Under the pieces are notes generated by a model. The model saw only the letters and a list, made by a program, of their open reading frames with translations, was not told the DNA's origin and searched no databases. Source: Sorangium aterium (GTDB lineage Bacteria; Myxococcota_A; Polyangia; Polyangiales; Polyangiaceae). From it: a DNA stretch of 64,000 nt. Below are positions 42,178 to 52,075 of the stretch, piece by piece. Within the stretch, counting starts at the first letter, position 1; each line of letters begins with the position of its first letter. A program made the translations under genes and the position numbers. The stretch spans positions 558,001 through 622,000 of the forward strand of contig NZ_JAQNDK010000001.1 in assembly GCF_028368935.1 (NCBI RefSeq), given 5' to 3'.

Positions 42178-44495
42178 CCATGCGCATCAGCCCCGAAGTT
42201 GAGATCGCCTTTTCGCTCGCCACCCGGGAGGCCTCGCGCCGCCGGCACGAGTTCGTGACCATCGAGCACCTGCTCTACGCGCTGCTCTTCGACGAGGAGA
42301 CGGCCGAGGTCCTCCGGCACGCGGGGGGCGACACCCCGCTGCTCAAGAAGAAGCTCGAGCGCTTCCTCGACGAGGAGATCGAGGTGCTGCCGGAGGACAC
42401 GGACACGAGCCCGACGCTCTCGCTCGGGTTCCAGCGCGTGGTCGGCCGCGCCGCGATGCACGTGCAGTCCTCGGGCAAGAAGGAGCTCAAGGGGGCGAAC
42501 GTGCTGGTGGCGATGTTCGCCGAGCGCGACTGCCCGGCGGTGACGCTCCTCGGCGAGCAGGGCATCAGCCGCTTCGACGTCGTGAACTACATCTCGCACG
42601 GCATCTCGAAGACGGGCCAGGACGACGGCCTCCGCGAGGAGCCGCCGGAGGAGGGCGGCGAGCCCGGCGCCGCGCAGCCGATCAAGGATCCGCTCGCGGC
42701 GTTCACGATGAACCTCAACAAGGAGGCGGCCGAGGGCCGCATCGACCCGCTGGTCGGCCGAGAGAACGAGGTCGCCCGCACGATCCAGGTGCTCGCGCGG
42801 CGGCGCAAGAACAACCCCCTGCTCATCGGCGACGCCGGGGTCGGCAAGACGGCGATCGTGGAGGGGCTCGCGCAGCGGATCGAGAAGAAGGACGTGCCCG
42901 CGCCGCTCAAGGACGCGACCGTCTACGCGCTCGACATGGGCGCGCTGCTCGCAGGCACGAAGTACCGCGGCGACTTCGAGAACCGCCTCAAGGCGGTGCT
43001 GCGCGCGCTCGAGAAGCAGCCGGGCTCGGTCCTCTTCATCGACGAGATCCACACGATCATCGGCGCCGGCGCGGCGAGCGGCGGGACCATGGACGCGTCG
43101 AACCTGCTCAAGCCCGCGCTGGCCTCGGGCCGCCTGCGCTGCATCGGGGCGACGACGTTCCAGGAATACCGCGGCCACCTCGAGCGCGACAGCGCGCTCG
43201 CGCGGCGCTTCCAGCGCATCGAGGTGTCGGAGCCCTCGGTCGACGACACGGCGCAGATCCTGAAGGGGCTGCAGAAGCGCTACGAGGAGTTCCACAAGAT
43301 CACGTACACGGCCGAGGCGATCGAGGCCGCGGCCAAGCTGTCGGCGCGGTACCTGCAAGATCGCCGGCTGCCCGACAAGGCGATCGATCTGCTCGACGAG
43401 GCGGGCGCGGCGGCGCGCCTCCGCCACGGCGACGGGTACACGGTCGAGGCGTCCGACATCGAGCTCGTCATCGCGAAGATGGCGCAGATCCCGCCGCGCC
43501 AGGTGTCGACGTCGGACAAGGCGCAGCTCAAGGATCTCGAGGAATCGCTGCGCTCGGTGATCTTCGGGCAGGACGAGGCGGTGAAGCAGCTCGCGTCGGC
43601 GATCAAGCTGTCGCGCGCGGGGCTGCGCGCGCCGGAGAAGCCGATCGGCTCGTTCCTCTTCTCGGGGCCGACCGGCGTCGGCAAGACGGAGCTCGCGAAG
43701 CAGCTCGCCAAGGCGCTCGGCATCGGGTTCTTGCGGTTCGACATGAGCGAGTACCAGGAGCGCCACACCGTCTCCCGGCTCATCGGCGCGCCGCCCGGCT
43801 ACGTCGGCTTCGACCGCGGCGGCCTGCTCACGGAGGCGGCGGCGAAGACGCCGCACGCGGTGCTCTTGCTCGACGAGATCGAGAAGGCGCACCCGGACGT
43901 GTTCCAGGTCCTGCTCCAGGTGATGGACCACGGCACGCTGACCGACAACAACGGCAAGAAGAGCGACTTCCGCCACATGGCGCTGATCATGACGAGCAAC
44001 GTGGGCGCGCGGGAGCTCGCGCAGACGCGCGTCGGCTTCGGCGAGCGAGGGACGGCGGGCGACGACGACAAGGCCTACAAGAACACGTTCAGCCCGGAGT
44101 TCAGGAACCGGCTGGACGCGCGCATCATGTTCCGGCCGCTGGATCCGTCGGTGATGGGCAGCATCGTGGACAAGTTCATCGGCGAGCTCGCGGCGATGCT
44201 GGCGGATCGGTCGGTGACGGTCGAGGTGACGGACCGGGCGCGGGCGGAGCTCGCGACGCGAGGGTACGATCCGGCGAACGGGGCGCGGCCGCTCGGGCGC
44301 GTCATCGAGAACGACATCAAGCGACGGCTCGGGGACGAGCTGCTCTTCGGGGCCCTCGAGAACGGGGGGAACGTCGCCGTCGACTTCGAAGACGGGGAGT
44401 TCACGTTCAAGTTCTCGGCGGCGAACGGGGGGGGCGCGGAGGCGGAGAAGGCCAAGGCGAAGGGGGGGGCGGTCGAGCCGGAGACGGTCGGCTAG
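42174..44495 (+). CDS. clpA: ATP-dependent Clp protease ATP-binding subunit ClpA
   Basis: A 773-aa AAA+ unfoldase that feeds ClpP. It has an N-terminal double-Clp-repeat domain (residues 1-145), first AAA module with Walker A GDAGVGKT (219-226) and [12 protein letters not shown], and second module with Walker A GPTGVGKT (498-505) and [13 protein letters not shown]. No long ClpB-type middle coiled coil is present, which with the ClpS neighbour separates it from ClpB/ClpC. The tail is Gly/Ala/Glu-rich. A second ATG two codons on is possible. clpP is not nearby. Confidence 0.96.
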   Translation: MTMRISPEVEIAFSLATREASRRRHEFVTIEHLLYALLFDEETAEVLRHAGGDTPLLKKKLERFLDEEIEVLPEDTDTSPTLSLGFQRVVGRAAMHVQSSGKKELKGANVLVAMFAERDCPAVTLLGEQGISRFDVVNYISHGISKTGQDDGLREEPPEEGGEPGAAQPIKDPLAAFTMNLNKEAAEGRIDPLVGRENEVARTIQVLARRRKNNPLLIGDAGVGKTAIVEGLAQRIEKKDVPAPLKDATVYALDMGALLAGTKYRGDFENRLKAVLRALEKQPGSVLFIDEIHTIIGAGAASGGTMDASNLLKPALASGRLRCIGATTFQEYRGHLERDSALARRFQRIEVSEPSVDDTAQILKGLQKRYEEFHKITYTAEAIEAAAKLSARYLQDRRLPDKAIDLLDEAGAAARLRHGDGYTVEASDIELVIAKMAQIPPRQVSTSDKAQLKDLEESLRSVIFGQDEAVKQLASAIKLSRAGLRAPEKPIGSFLFSGPTGVGKTELAKQLAKALGIGFLRFDMSEYQERHTVSRLIGAPPGYVGFDRGGLLTEAAAKTPHAVLLLDEIEKAHPDVFQVLLQVMDHGTLTDNNGKKSDFRHMALIMTSNVGARELAQTRVGFGERGTAGDDDKAYKNTFSPEFRNRLDARIMFRPLDPSVMGSIVDKFIGELAAMLADRSVTVEVTDRARAELATRGYDPANGARPLGRVIENDIKRRLGDELLFGALENGGNVAVDFEDGEFTFKFSAANGGGAEAEKAKAKGGAVEPETVG

Positions 44496-44507
44496 GACGG
44501 CTGCGAC

Positions 44508-44706
44508 AGAGCCAGCGGGGAGGGTGTGCCCGTGCGCGCGGGCGGCGGGGGCCCCTCCCACGAACTCGCGCCTTTTGGGAGGCGATTGCCGTGGGTACGG
44601 GGAGACGCGGGTCGGGAGCGATGGGCTGCGATGCAGGCCGGCGCTCGGGTTCGTGGGGCCCTACCCCGCCGCCCGCGCGCACGGGCACACCCTCCCCGCT
44701 GGCTCT
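44508..44706. repeat. Perfect 43-bp inverted repeat between clpA and apaG
   Basis: The arms 44508-44550 and 44664-44706 are exact reverse complements over 43 bp, beginning AGAGCCAGCGGGG and ending GGCTCT. Weaker pairing extends inward (…CACGAA at 44559-44564 with TTCGTG at 44650-44655). The spacer is about 85-113 bp and has no coding content. The element fills the gap between two convergent genes and could act as a bidirectional terminator, or be a mobile palindromic element. Confidence 0.93.
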
Positions 44707-44734
44707 TCCTAGGGGGGCGGGGGGCGGGGCGGGG

Positions 44735-45118
44735 TCAGTTCAGGGAGTGGGGCATCGCCAGGGTGAACGACGCGATTTCGGCGTCGAAGACGCGGCCGTC
44801 GGGGCGGTGCATCTGGTAGGTGCCGCGCATCGTGCCGCGCGGGGTCTCGAGCACACAGCCGCTCGTGTACTCGAAGTGCTCGCCAGGCTTGAGCGAGGGC
44901 TGCTGGCCGACGACACCAGGGCCGCGCACTTCCTCCACCTTTCCGCTTCCGTGCGTGATGATCCAGTGCCGCGTCCTCAGCTGGGCGGGCTCGGTGCCTT
45001 CGTTGGCGATCCGCACGGTGTAAGCAAAGACGTAGCGGTGCTCCGTCGGGGATGACTGCGTGGGGACGTAGACCGTCGAGACGGTGACCCGGATGCCCTG
45101 CGTGATGGCCGTCGACAC
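44735..45118 (-). CDS. apaG: ApaG family protein
   Basis: A 127-aa single-domain ApaG/FN3-like protein. The family blocks are all there: ITQGIRVTVSTVYVPTQSSP, YVFAYTVRIANEGTEPAQL, RHWIITHGSGKVEEVRGPGV, GQQPSLKPGEHFEYTSG and MRGTYQMHRPDG. The start is a GTG at 45118 (VSTAITQG), chosen to fit the family N-terminus; a GTG at 45178 would add 20 odd residues. ApaG is tied to cobalt/magnesium homeostasis and to Ap4A metabolism, but its biochemistry is unclear. No ApaH gene is adjacent. Confidence 0.93.
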   Translation of the reverse strand: MSTAITQGIRVTVSTVYVPTQSSPTEHRYVFAYTVRIANEGTEPAQLRTRHWIITHGSGKVEEVRGPGVVGQQPSLKPGEHFEYTSGCVLETPRGTMRGTYQMHRPDGRVFDAEIASFTLAMPHSLN

Positions 45119-45407
45119 AACCACGCACTGCCACCGCTGCGGCGCGCGCACAAGGGCTCGGCCGCGCAGCGCGCGCACAGAGCCGGCGGCGAGAGCCGCG
45201 CTGGGCGTGACGACGAGACGGTCAGGCTCCCGGAGACCCGGCGTTGACAGCTTCCGGGCTCATCCGCACGTTTCGATGAACCTGGGGTCGACGAACCGTG
45301 GAGGACCCGCCGTGGGCGAACAGAACCGTGTCTGTGTTCGAGATGCAGTTGGCGAGCCGTTCGTCCCGATCGCGATCCTGCCGCCGGCGCGCTGGGAGAG
45401 GACGGCG

Positions 45408-46364
45408 ATGATCCAGAACGGCGATGCCTCCTCCGGAGAGGCGGAAAATCACGGCCTCGGGCTCACGGCCATCGGCCCCGTCATGCCAGAGCGCAAGGTC
45501 CGCGAATGGGCCCTCGTCCTCCAGTCGAGCGAGCTTTGGCACGCCGTGCGGTACACGCCGGCGGGCTGGGTGATCCTCGTGCGCGACGAGGACTACGCCC
45601 TCGCCGCAGGCTCGATCGATCGGTACGAGGCGGAGAACCGCGACTGGCCCCCACGCCGCCCGCGCGAGCGCCTGCGCCACCCTCCGTCCATGGTCGCGGG
45701 CGTCGCGTTCGCCGCGCTCGCCCTCTTCTTCTTCCTCGTCACCGGGCCCGCGAGCGGCGGCGGACGCTGGTTCCAGCGCGGCACCTCCGTCGCCGACCTC
45801 GTCGTGGGACCGGAGCCGTGGCGCGCCATCACCGCGCTCACGCTGCACGCCGACTCGGCCCACGTGCTCGGCAACGTCATCTCCGGGACGGTCTTCGCGT
45901 CCGCGGTGCAGCGCCGCCTCGGGCCGGGCGGCGCCGCGCTCGCCGTGGTCGCCTCGGGCGCGATCGGGAACTTCGCGAACGCGCTCTGGCACCAGAGCAT
46001 GGGACAGCACCACGCCTCGATCGGCGCCTCCACCGCGGTGTTCGGCGCGATCGGGCTGCTCGCCGCGACGCAGCTCATGCTCGACCGCGCGCACGACAGG
46101 GAGAGCGGCGAGAAGCGCCACCTCCTCCACCTCGTCGCGCCGCTCGTGGGAGGCCTCGCGCTCCTCGGCGCCCTCGGCGCGAGCCCACGCTCCGACCTCG
46201 GCGCGCACGCCTTCGGGTTGCTCAGCGGCGCCGCGATCGGGGTCGTCGCCGGCCTCTCGCTGCGCAACCGGCCCGCGCCGCGGCGCCCCGTCGTCCAGGT
46301 GGCGCTGGGAGCGACCGCGGCGGCGATCGTCCTCGGCGCGTGGCAGATCGCGCTCATCGCCTGA
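45408..46364 (+). CDS. Rhomboid-family intramembrane serine protease
   Basis: A 318-aa membrane protein. The first 90 residues are cytoplasmic and unlike other families known to me. About six helices follow. The catalytic Ser208 is in IGASTAVFGAIG and His267 in DLGAHAFGLLSG; LHADSAHVLGNVI is the conserved HxxxxHxxxN-like region before them. Rhomboids cut membrane proteins within their helices; the substrate is unknown. The ATG at 45408 has GGAGAGGA close by, while the open frame upstream is non-coding in composition. Confidence 0.9.
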   Translation: MIQNGDASSGEAENHGLGLTAIGPVMPERKVREWALVLQSSELWHAVRYTPAGWVILVRDEDYALAAGSIDRYEAENRDWPPRRPRERLRHPPSMVAGVAFAALALFFFLVTGPASGGGRWFQRGTSVADLVVGPEPWRAITALTLHADSAHVLGNVISGTVFASAVQRRLGPGGAALAVVASGAIGNFANALWHQSMGQHHASIGASTAVFGAIGLLAATQLMLDRAHDRESGEKRHLLHLVAPLVGGLALLGALGASPRSDLGAHAFGLLSGAAIGVVAGLSLRNRPAPRRPVVQVALGATAAAIVLGAWQIALIA

Positions 46365-46366
46365 GC

Positions 46367-46393
46367 GCGCGCCGGCGCTCGTCCTCGGCGCGC
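46367..46393. terminator. GC hairpin at the rhomboid / ATP-grasp convergent junction
   Basis: GCGCGCCG and CGGCGCGC make a perfect 8-bp stem with an 11-nt loop just after the rhomboid stop codon. The convergent gene ends 30 bp away, so it may serve both. Confidence 0.45.
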
Positions 46394-46423
46394 GGCGCGC
46401 GTGAGACGCCCTCGCGCGCGACC

Positions 46424-47635
46424 TCAGTCGACAGGCCAGATCCCGACGGTGCCGCCGACCCAGGTCAGGTCGCGGTTCTGATCGACGCCGAGCATCCTCC
46501 CGCGCGAGAGCCGCACCAGGTTGAGCACCAGCGAGAGATCGGGCTCGTCCGGCGCGCGCAGGAACATCATCCGGACCTCGGCCTTCACCCCGTTCCCGTC
46601 GGGCATCACGAGCGCCGGCTCGTAAGCGACCTTCTCCTGGAGCAGCCAGCGCGATCGCTCCCCCTCCGGGATCGCGGCGATGTCCTCGGGCGTGACGTCG
46701 ACCTTCACCCCGGAGCCCGCGAAGGAGAACAGCGGCTTGAGCACGTAGCGCTCGAGATCCAGGGGCGCGCCGTCCAGCGCGCTCAGCGTCCGCGACCGCG
46801 GGAGCGCGGGGTGATCGATGTAGGGCAGCGTGTACTTCGACCAGGTCCAGTACCAGTTCGGGTGCGAGCACCACGTGACGTCGAGCGGATCGCCGTACCG
46901 GAACGGGAGCTCGACCCGCTTCGACTCGAGCTCGTCGAACACGACGCGGTTGTACAGGCGGCGGACCTGGACGAGCCGCCCGCCCACGCGGCGGAACAGC
47001 CGGTTGCCCTCCCGAACGAGCGCCGTCGGACAGACGGCGTCGACGCCGACGAGGAGCTTCGTCGCCACGAAGTCGGGGTACGTCTTCTGCTTCTCCGGCG
47101 CGAGGTCGAGCAGGATCACCGACTCTTCGGGCTCTCCCGCGAGGATCGCGCGGCGCAGATGCGCGAGGACGTCGGCGGTGCTCCGGCCCCCGAAGCAGCA
47201 CGACCAGCGCCGGTCGAGCCCGGGCATCCCGGCGAGCACCTCGGCCATGATCTCGACCTGGACGAGCATGAGCGCGTAGAGCGACGGGAACGCCTGCAGC
47301 TCGACCACCTTGCCCGTGAGCTCGCCGTCCGGGCCGCGCACGATCGCGAAGTCCACCTGCGCGCAGTTGGGGAGCGGATCCATGCCCGGGACGTCGAGGT
47401 GCGCAGGGATGGCGCGCTTCATCTGCTCGATGAGCTCAGGGCTCGATATCTGCCGAACGATCTCCGTCGCGGAGCGCTCGAGGTCCTCGCGCAGCCTGTC
47501 GGGCAGGAACAGCGGCGTCTCGGCGACACGGAACGGGATCGCGCACCCGAGCCGCCGCTCGAGCCGGCCGAGGTAGTCCGCGTAGGTCGACGGCCCGAAG
47601 GCAGCGTTGAACGCGCGCCGGAAGGTGGGGTCCAT
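46424..47635 (-). CDS. ATP-grasp-like hypothetical protein
   Basis: A 403-aa protein with ATP-grasp-like features: a Lys-Gly-rich nucleotide segment (YVLKPLFSFAGSGVKVDV near residues 305-322), RWLLQEKVAYEP, and an acidic metal site EVRMMFLR. Other notable blocks are CAQVDFAIVRGPDGEL and DVTWCSHPNWYWTW. Such enzymes ligate a carboxylate to an amine or thiol using ATP; the substrate is unknown. The ATG at 47635 (MDPTFRRAF) follows an AT-rich stretch likely to be promoter; a GTG at 47659 would add eight residues. Confidence 0.62.
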   Translation of the reverse strand: MDPTFRRAFNAAFGPSTYADYLGRLERRLGCAIPFRVAETPLFLPDRLREDLERSATEIVRQISSPELIEQMKRAIPAHLDVPGMDPLPNCAQVDFAIVRGPDGELTGKVVELQAFPSLYALMLVQVEIMAEVLAGMPGLDRRWSCCFGGRSTADVLAHLRRAILAGEPEESVILLDLAPEKQKTYPDFVATKLLVGVDAVCPTALVREGNRLFRRVGGRLVQVRRLYNRVVFDELESKRVELPFRYGDPLDVTWCSHPNWYWTWSKYTLPYIDHPALPRSRTLSALDGAPLDLERYVLKPLFSFAGSGVKVDVTPEDIAAIPEGERSRWLLQEKVAYEPALVMPDGNGVKAEVRMMFLRAPDEPDLSLVLNLVRLSRGRMLGVDQNRDLTWVGGTVGIWPVD

Positions 47636-47794
47636 GAATTTGTATTTTGGTGGTATCACGGCAACGCGCGCGGCTGAACGACCCGCCGGGCGCCTCCGGC
47701 AAGAGCGCGCCGGGACTTCCCCGTGGTCCGATCCGGCTTGAGGCTGCGGGCACGGCGACTACAGTCGCCGCGAACCCCGCCGAGGCCTCCCACG

Positions 47795-48427
47795 ATGATC
47801 AAGCTCCGCTCCGCCATGGTTTTGCCGCTCGTCGCCGCGCTCGCCGCGGCGTGCTCGAAGACCCCCGAGCCGACAGCCACATCAGCGCCCGAGCCGCCGA
47901 CGACCAGCACGCCCGCCGCGCCCGCCGAGGCGACGCCCGCTCCGAAGCCGGCGCCGGCCAGCGGCCAGCAGGCGGGCGGCGGCGAGCTCGCGTGGGACGC
48001 CCCCGCGAGCTTCGAGAGCGCGCCGAACCCCAACGCGATGCGCAAGGCCACGTACAAGATCAAGCGCGCCGCCGGGGACACCGAGGACGCCGAGCTCAGC
48101 GTGAGCCAGGCGGGCGGCAGCGTGGATGCGAACATCACGCGCTGGGCTGGCCAGTTCTCCCAGAAGAGCGACGACTCCCCCAAGCGCACCGACCTCAAGG
48201 CCGGCGATCTCAAGGTCACGGTCGTCGAGGTGAAGGGGACGTTCGCCGGCTCCGGGATGCCCGGCATGCCCGCCTCGGATCCGAAGCCGAACTATGCCCT
48301 CCTGGGCGCGATCGCCGAGACGCCGTCCGGCGGGCTCTGGTTCTTCAAGATGACCGGCCCCGAGAAGACGGTCACCGGGGCGCGCGCCGACTTCGACAAG
48401 CTCGTGAACAGCCTGCGCCTGAAGTGA
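47795..48427 (+). CDS. Hypothetical lipoprotein with Pro/Ala linker
   Basis: A 210-aa lipoprotein. The signal MIKLRSAMVLPLVAALAAAC ends at lipobox ALAAAC. A Pro/Thr/Ala linker to about residue 60 is followed by a globular domain (LAWDAPASFESAPNPNAMRK, GGLWFFKMTGPEKTV, ARADFDKLVNSLRLK). The C-terminus resembles lipoproteins whose domain judges a difference between states, but no family is assigned. It converges with the PLP-enzyme gene across a hairpin. Confidence 0.8.
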   Translation: MIKLRSAMVLPLVAALAAACSKTPEPTATSAPEPPTTSTPAAPAEATPAPKPAPASGQQAGGGELAWDAPASFESAPNPNAMRKATYKIKRAAGDTEDAELSVSQAGGSVDANITRWAGQFSQKSDDSPKRTDLKAGDLKVTVVEVKGTFAGSGMPGMPASDPKPNYALLGAIAETPSGGLWFFKMTGPEKTVTGARADFDKLVNSLRLK

Positions 48428-48433
48428 CGCCAC

Positions 48434-48460
48434 GGCGCGGCGCGTCGACCACGCCGCGCC
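48434..48460. terminator. Perfect 9-bp GC hairpin at a convergent junction
   Basis: GGCGCGGCG and CGCCGCGCC flank a 9-nt loop, filling almost all of the 34-bp gap between two convergent stop codons. It is likely to stop transcription from both sides. Confidence 0.6.
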
Positions 48461-48461
48461 C

Positions 48462-49622
48462 TCAGTACGCGATCTCCCCCTCGAAGAACCGCGCGAACGC
48501 CGGCGGGAGCGCCGCCGCGCCGCCCTCCGCGAGCGGCGGGCGCGCGCTCGAGAGCGTCTGCCAGAGGAGGATCGTCTCCCGCGGGCGCTCCTGCGCGATC
48601 CCGCGCAGCGCGGCGAGCGCCTTGGCGCTGTACGTGACCTCCCCCGGCACGCCGATCAGCCGCTCCACCTCGGGGATCGCGGCGATGGACGCGGGGGTCG
48701 GCATGCCGTACCCGGGGCCGATCGCGCGGTGATCGATCTCGAAGCGGACCGGCGGGAGCCGACGCCGCGTGAAGCGCGGCGCGCGCCGGGCGAGCAGGCG
48801 CTTCATGCTGCCGATCTCGTACCGGACGACGGCGCGGTTCGACGCGATGCGCTCGGTGATGCGAACGCCGACGATCGTGGTCGGCCAGCCGAGCACCGCG
48901 GCGCCCAGCGCGAGCCCCGCCAGCGTGCCGCCCGTCCCCGAGGGGACGACGATGCGATCGGGCCGGGGGGCCTCGCCGCGCTGGACCTGCTCCGCGAGCT
49001 CGAGCATCGCGTCGACGTAGCCGAGGCACGGGAGGGCGGACGAGGCGCCTGGCAGGATGAAATACGGCCGCTCGGCCCGTCGCAGCGCCCGGATCGCCCG
49101 GACCGCGGTGGTCGCGTAGCCGCCGCCATGGACGAGCTCGGCGCCGCTGGCCGCGTCGGCGAGGAGCGCGCCGCGGCCGAACCGGGTGATCGGCTGATCG
49201 AACAGGACCGCGGTGACGGCGAAGCCGAGCGCGCGGCCGAAGAGGGCCGTGGCGGTGACCTGCGTCGACGCCAGCCCGCCAACGGTGACGAGCGTCCTCG
49301 CCCCGCGCCGCTCCGCGTCCGCGAGCAGGAACTCGAAGCGACGCACCTTGTTGCCGCCGTAGAGCGGCGAGATCAGATCGTCGCGCTTCACCCAGACGCC
49401 GCCGCGCCCGAGGTACCCCTCGATCGCAGCGCACGGGACGACCGGCGTCGGCGCGTGCGCGAGGGGGCGCCACGGGATCTGCCCCGAGAGCTCGGGCAGC
49501 TCGGCGAAGAGCGGCAGCTCCCGCGACGCGGGCAACGCGGGCAAGACGGCGGGGCGCGCCCCGCGAGGCCCCGCCGCGAAGGCCGCCGGGGTGGCTCGCT
49601 CCTCGTCCTCGCCGTCAGCCAC
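48462..49622 (-). CDS. PLP-dependent D-cysteine desulfhydrase/ACC-deaminase-like protein
   Basis: A 386-aa fold-type II PLP enzyme. Schiff-base Lys92 is in YGGNKVRRFEFLL, and the phosphate-binding loop is VVPSGTGGTLAGL. In true D-cysteine desulfhydrases and ACC deaminases the Lys block is followed by a GG.QSNH motif; here the equivalent is VTVGGLASTQVTATALF, so a key substrate-binding segment differs. The substrate may therefore be new or activity reduced. The 15-bp gap to the next minus-strand gene on its right suggests joint transcription with the ferritin-like gene. Confidence 0.82.
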   Translation of the reverse strand: MADGEDEERATPAAFAAGPRGARPAVLPALPASRELPLFAELPELSGQIPWRPLAHAPTPVVPCAAIEGYLGRGGVWVKRDDLISPLYGGNKVRRFEFLLADAERRGARTLVTVGGLASTQVTATALFGRALGFAVTAVLFDQPITRFGRGALLADAASGAELVHGGGYATTAVRAIRALRRAERPYFILPGASSALPCLGYVDAMLELAEQVQRGEAPRPDRIVVPSGTGGTLAGLALGAAVLGWPTTIVGVRITERIASNRAVVRYEIGSMKRLLARRAPRFTRRRLPPVRFEIDHRAIGPGYGMPTPASIAAIPEVERLIGVPGEVTYSAKALAALRGIAQERPRETILLWQTLSSARPPLAEGGAAALPPAFARFFEGEIAY

Positions 49623-49636
49623 GCTCCACCTCGCGT

Positions 49637-50611
49637 TCAGGCGCGCGCCGCCGCGCCGTGCCCCGCCTGCGCGCCGCCCGGGCCCGCCTGCTCACCGGCG
49701 TCGCCCGGGTCGTCGTCCGTGCCAGCTTCCGCGCCAGCGCCGAGGCGGCCGCCGCGCGCGACCAGGGGATCGCTCAGGTAGGTGTCCGTCAGCCGCTTCG
49801 GCCCCGCGAGGCCGAGCAGCCGGAGCGGGAAGAGCAGCACCGAGAGCACCCACGACGCGAGGCCGAGCGCGAGCTTGCCCGCGTACGCCTCCGCCACCAG
49901 CGCGAGCTTGCGGCCGGCCGACATCGACGAGATCGGCGCCTCGGTCAGGCCGATCCGCATGAGCCGGAGCTCCGCGATCCGCACCGTATGGCGCACCAGA
50001 TCGGGCAGGCGCTTGAGCGCCGGGTGATCCATCGGCAGGCGCTTCTTCATGAACGCCTCGAGCCGCGACACGCCCCAGAGCGACACCAGCGCGAGGCCGA
50101 GCAGCCGCCTCCGGAGCGCGGGCCTGCCCGCGATGGCCTTCCTCGTCTGCTGCTCGCCGAAGTCGACGTGCCGCTCTTCCTGCCGCACGCCGCGCTTCAG
50201 GATGGCGACGATCTCCGGCTCATCCACGGTCTCGATCATCGCGTAGAAGGCCTGGAGGACGAGCCCCTCGCCGAGGGCCATCTCGAGGGCGACATGCTCG
50301 GCCCAGTCCCCGCCCATCAGCCCGGTCGCGAGGAAGCGCACGCTCCAGGCGGCCTTGTCCGGCGGCGCGCCCAGGATCTCGAGGATGCGGAGGAAGTTGC
50401 CGACGTGCTGGAACTCCTCGACGGCCTGGCGCGCGAGGAAGCGCGCGGACTCCAGGTCGGGGGCGTTGTAGAGCCAGTGCCCTATCTGGACGCCGGTGAT
50501 CTCCCCGTAGAGGAACTGCTGCACGGCCCAGACGATCACGTCCTTGTCCTTGACGGGATCGAGCCTGGCGCCCTGGAAATCGAACGCCATCTCTTCGCGG
50601 GTCACCAGCAT
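49637..50611 (-). CDS. Ferritin-like di-iron protein with hydrophobic C-terminal region
   Basis: A 324-aa protein. The first 170 residues form a four-helix ferritin-like domain with ligand-type motifs ARQAVEEFQHVGNF and VRQEERHVDFGEQQ and two further Glu in helix partners. The region 170-285 has one or two amphipathic or hydrophobic helices (LALGLASWVLSVLLFPLRLL), and the tail is Gly/Ala/Asp-rich. It could be a di-iron oxygenase related to long-chain or AurF-type groups; substrate unknown. GGAGGG lies just before the ATG at 50611. Confidence 0.75.
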   Translation of the reverse strand: MLVTREEMAFDFQGARLDPVKDKDVIVWAVQQFLYGEITGVQIGHWLYNAPDLESARFLARQAVEEFQHVGNFLRILEILGAPPDKAAWSVRFLATGLMGGDWAEHVALEMALGEGLVLQAFYAMIETVDEPEIVAILKRGVRQEERHVDFGEQQTRKAIAGRPALRRRLLGLALVSLWGVSRLEAFMKKRLPMDHPALKRLPDLVRHTVRIAELRLMRIGLTEAPISSMSAGRKLALVAEAYAGKLALGLASWVLSVLLFPLRLLGLAGPKRLTDTYLSDPLVARGGRLGAGAEAGTDDDPGDAGEQAGPGGAQAGHGAAARA

Positions 50612-50804
50612 CACTCGCCCTCCGGAGCGGTGAATTTAGCCCAGATCGCGGCCGCGGGCAGGTCCGAGACGCCGGACCCGGCGCGGCTCCATCCGCCGCG
50701 GCTGCGCTCCTGCTCGGCCCGTCCGGCGGAGGCGGTGCCCCCCGTGGTATACGGCCGATACGGCGGCATCAGGAATCGCCGACTTGAACCTCAGGAGAAG
50801 CACC

Positions 50805-51890
50805 ATGGCGCGTGTCCACAACTTCAACGCCGGCCCTGCCGGGCTCCCCCTCCCCGCCCTCGAGCGCGCGCAGCGCGAGCTCCTCGATTTCGAGGGGACG
50901 GGCATGTCGATCATGGAGCACAGCCACCGCGGCAAAGCGTTCGAGGCGGTGCACAACGAGGCGATCTCGCTGCTCCGGCAGCTGCTCGGCCTGACCGACG
51001 ACTACCACGTGCTGTTCATGCAGGGCGGCGCGGCCATGCAGTTCGCGGTCGTGCCGATGAACCTCCTGCCGCCCGGCAGGAGCGCCGATTACATCGTGAC
51101 CGGCGGCTGGTCGGAGAAGGCGCTGGAGGAGGCGAAGCGCGTCGGGACGGTGCGCGTGGCCGGGAGCACAGCCGTCGACAAGCGGTACACCCGCATCCCC
51201 CACCAGGGAGAGCTCTCGCTCGATCCGAACGCCGCCTACGTCCACATGACGACGAACAACACGCTGTTCGGCACGCAGTGGCACTGGCTGCCCGATACGG
51301 GCGACGTGCCGCTCGTCGCGGATATGTCGTCCGACATCCTGTGGCGCAAGATGGATATCTCCAGGTTTGCCCTGGTTTACGCCGGCGCCCAGAAGAACAT
51401 CGGGCCGAGCGGGATCACGGTCGTGATCGCCCGCAAGGATCTCGTTGACAGCGCGCGAAAAGACATTCCCGTCATTTTCCGTTATGCCACTTACGCTGCC
51501 AACAACTCGCTCTACAACACACCTCCGACATTCGCAATCTACCTCATGCGCAACGTGCTCGCGTATACGCTTGAGATCGGTGGGCTCGAGGAGGTCGAGC
51601 GACGGAATCGCAAGAAGGGTGAGCTGCTGTACGAAACCATCGACGCGCACCCGGACGTCTTCCGGGCGCCGGTCGAGAAGGAGAGCCGCTCGTTCATGAA
51701 CGTGGTGTTCCGGCTGGCCAGCGAGGAGATGGAAAAACGCTTCGTCGCCGAGGCCGCAAAGGAGGGTATGGTGGGGCTCGCCGGACACAGGTCGACCGGG
51801 GGTATCCGGGTTTCGATCTACAACGCAGTACCCGTTGCATCGGTGGAGCGCCTCACGGCGTTCATGCGGGATTTCGCCAAGAGGGCTTGA
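50805..51890 (+). CDS. serC: Phosphoserine aminotransferase
   Basis: A 361-aa PLP enzyme of serine (and possibly pyridoxal phosphate) synthesis: 3-phosphohydroxypyruvate plus glutamate to phosphoserine. The N-terminus [13 protein letters not shown], the [11 protein letters not shown] block, [14 protein letters not shown] and Lys197 in [13 protein letters not shown] identify it. AGGAGA precedes the ATG at 50805. Codon use in the last third is less GC-biased than in its neighbours. A 9-bp hairpin follows at 52031. Confidence 0.97.
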   Translation: MARVHNFNAGPAGLPLPALERAQRELLDFEGTGMSIMEHSHRGKAFEAVHNEAISLLRQLLGLTDDYHVLFMQGGAAMQFAVVPMNLLPPGRSADYIVTGGWSEKALEEAKRVGTVRVAGSTAVDKRYTRIPHQGELSLDPNAAYVHMTTNNTLFGTQWHWLPDTGDVPLVADMSSDILWRKMDISRFALVYAGAQKNIGPSGITVVIARKDLVDSARKDIPVIFRYATYAANNSLYNTPPTFAIYLMRNVLAYTLEIGGLEEVERRNRKKGELLYETIDAHPDVFRAPVEKESRSFMNVVFRLASEEMEKRFVAEAAKEGMVGLAGHRSTGGIRVSIYNAVPVASVERLTAFMRDFAKRA

Positions 51891-52030
51891 CTCGCTGCGG
51901 GAGCACGACGTTCTCGGTATTTCCAGGTTCGCCGCTGTTTCCAAAACACGCTAGGTGAACCTCCCCCTAATTCGTCGCGTCCCAACCTTCAGCCCGCTTG
52001 ACGTTGTTCCGCCCGGCACAACAGGCCTTC

Positions 52031-52057
52031 GCGGAAAGGGTCTGTCGGCCTTTCCGC
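52031..52057 (+). terminator. 9-bp hairpin downstream of serC
   Basis: GCGGAAAGG and CCTTTCCGC form a perfect stem with a 9-nt loop, 140 bp after the serC stop. There is no long U-tract. The rest of the 51891-52295 gap is a 37-bp repeat array and the leader of the next gene. Confidence 0.5.
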
Positions 52058-52075
52058 AGCTGGGAGGGAGGCGGT

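Noticed and set aside
41964..44561. Minus-strand frame opposite clpS-clpA
   Set aside because: Arg/Leu-rich shadow of two certain genes.
44508..44706. Terminal inverted repeats of an insertion sequence
   Set aside because: The 113-bp spacer has no transposase and no target-site duplication is visible; kept only as an unexplained palindrome.
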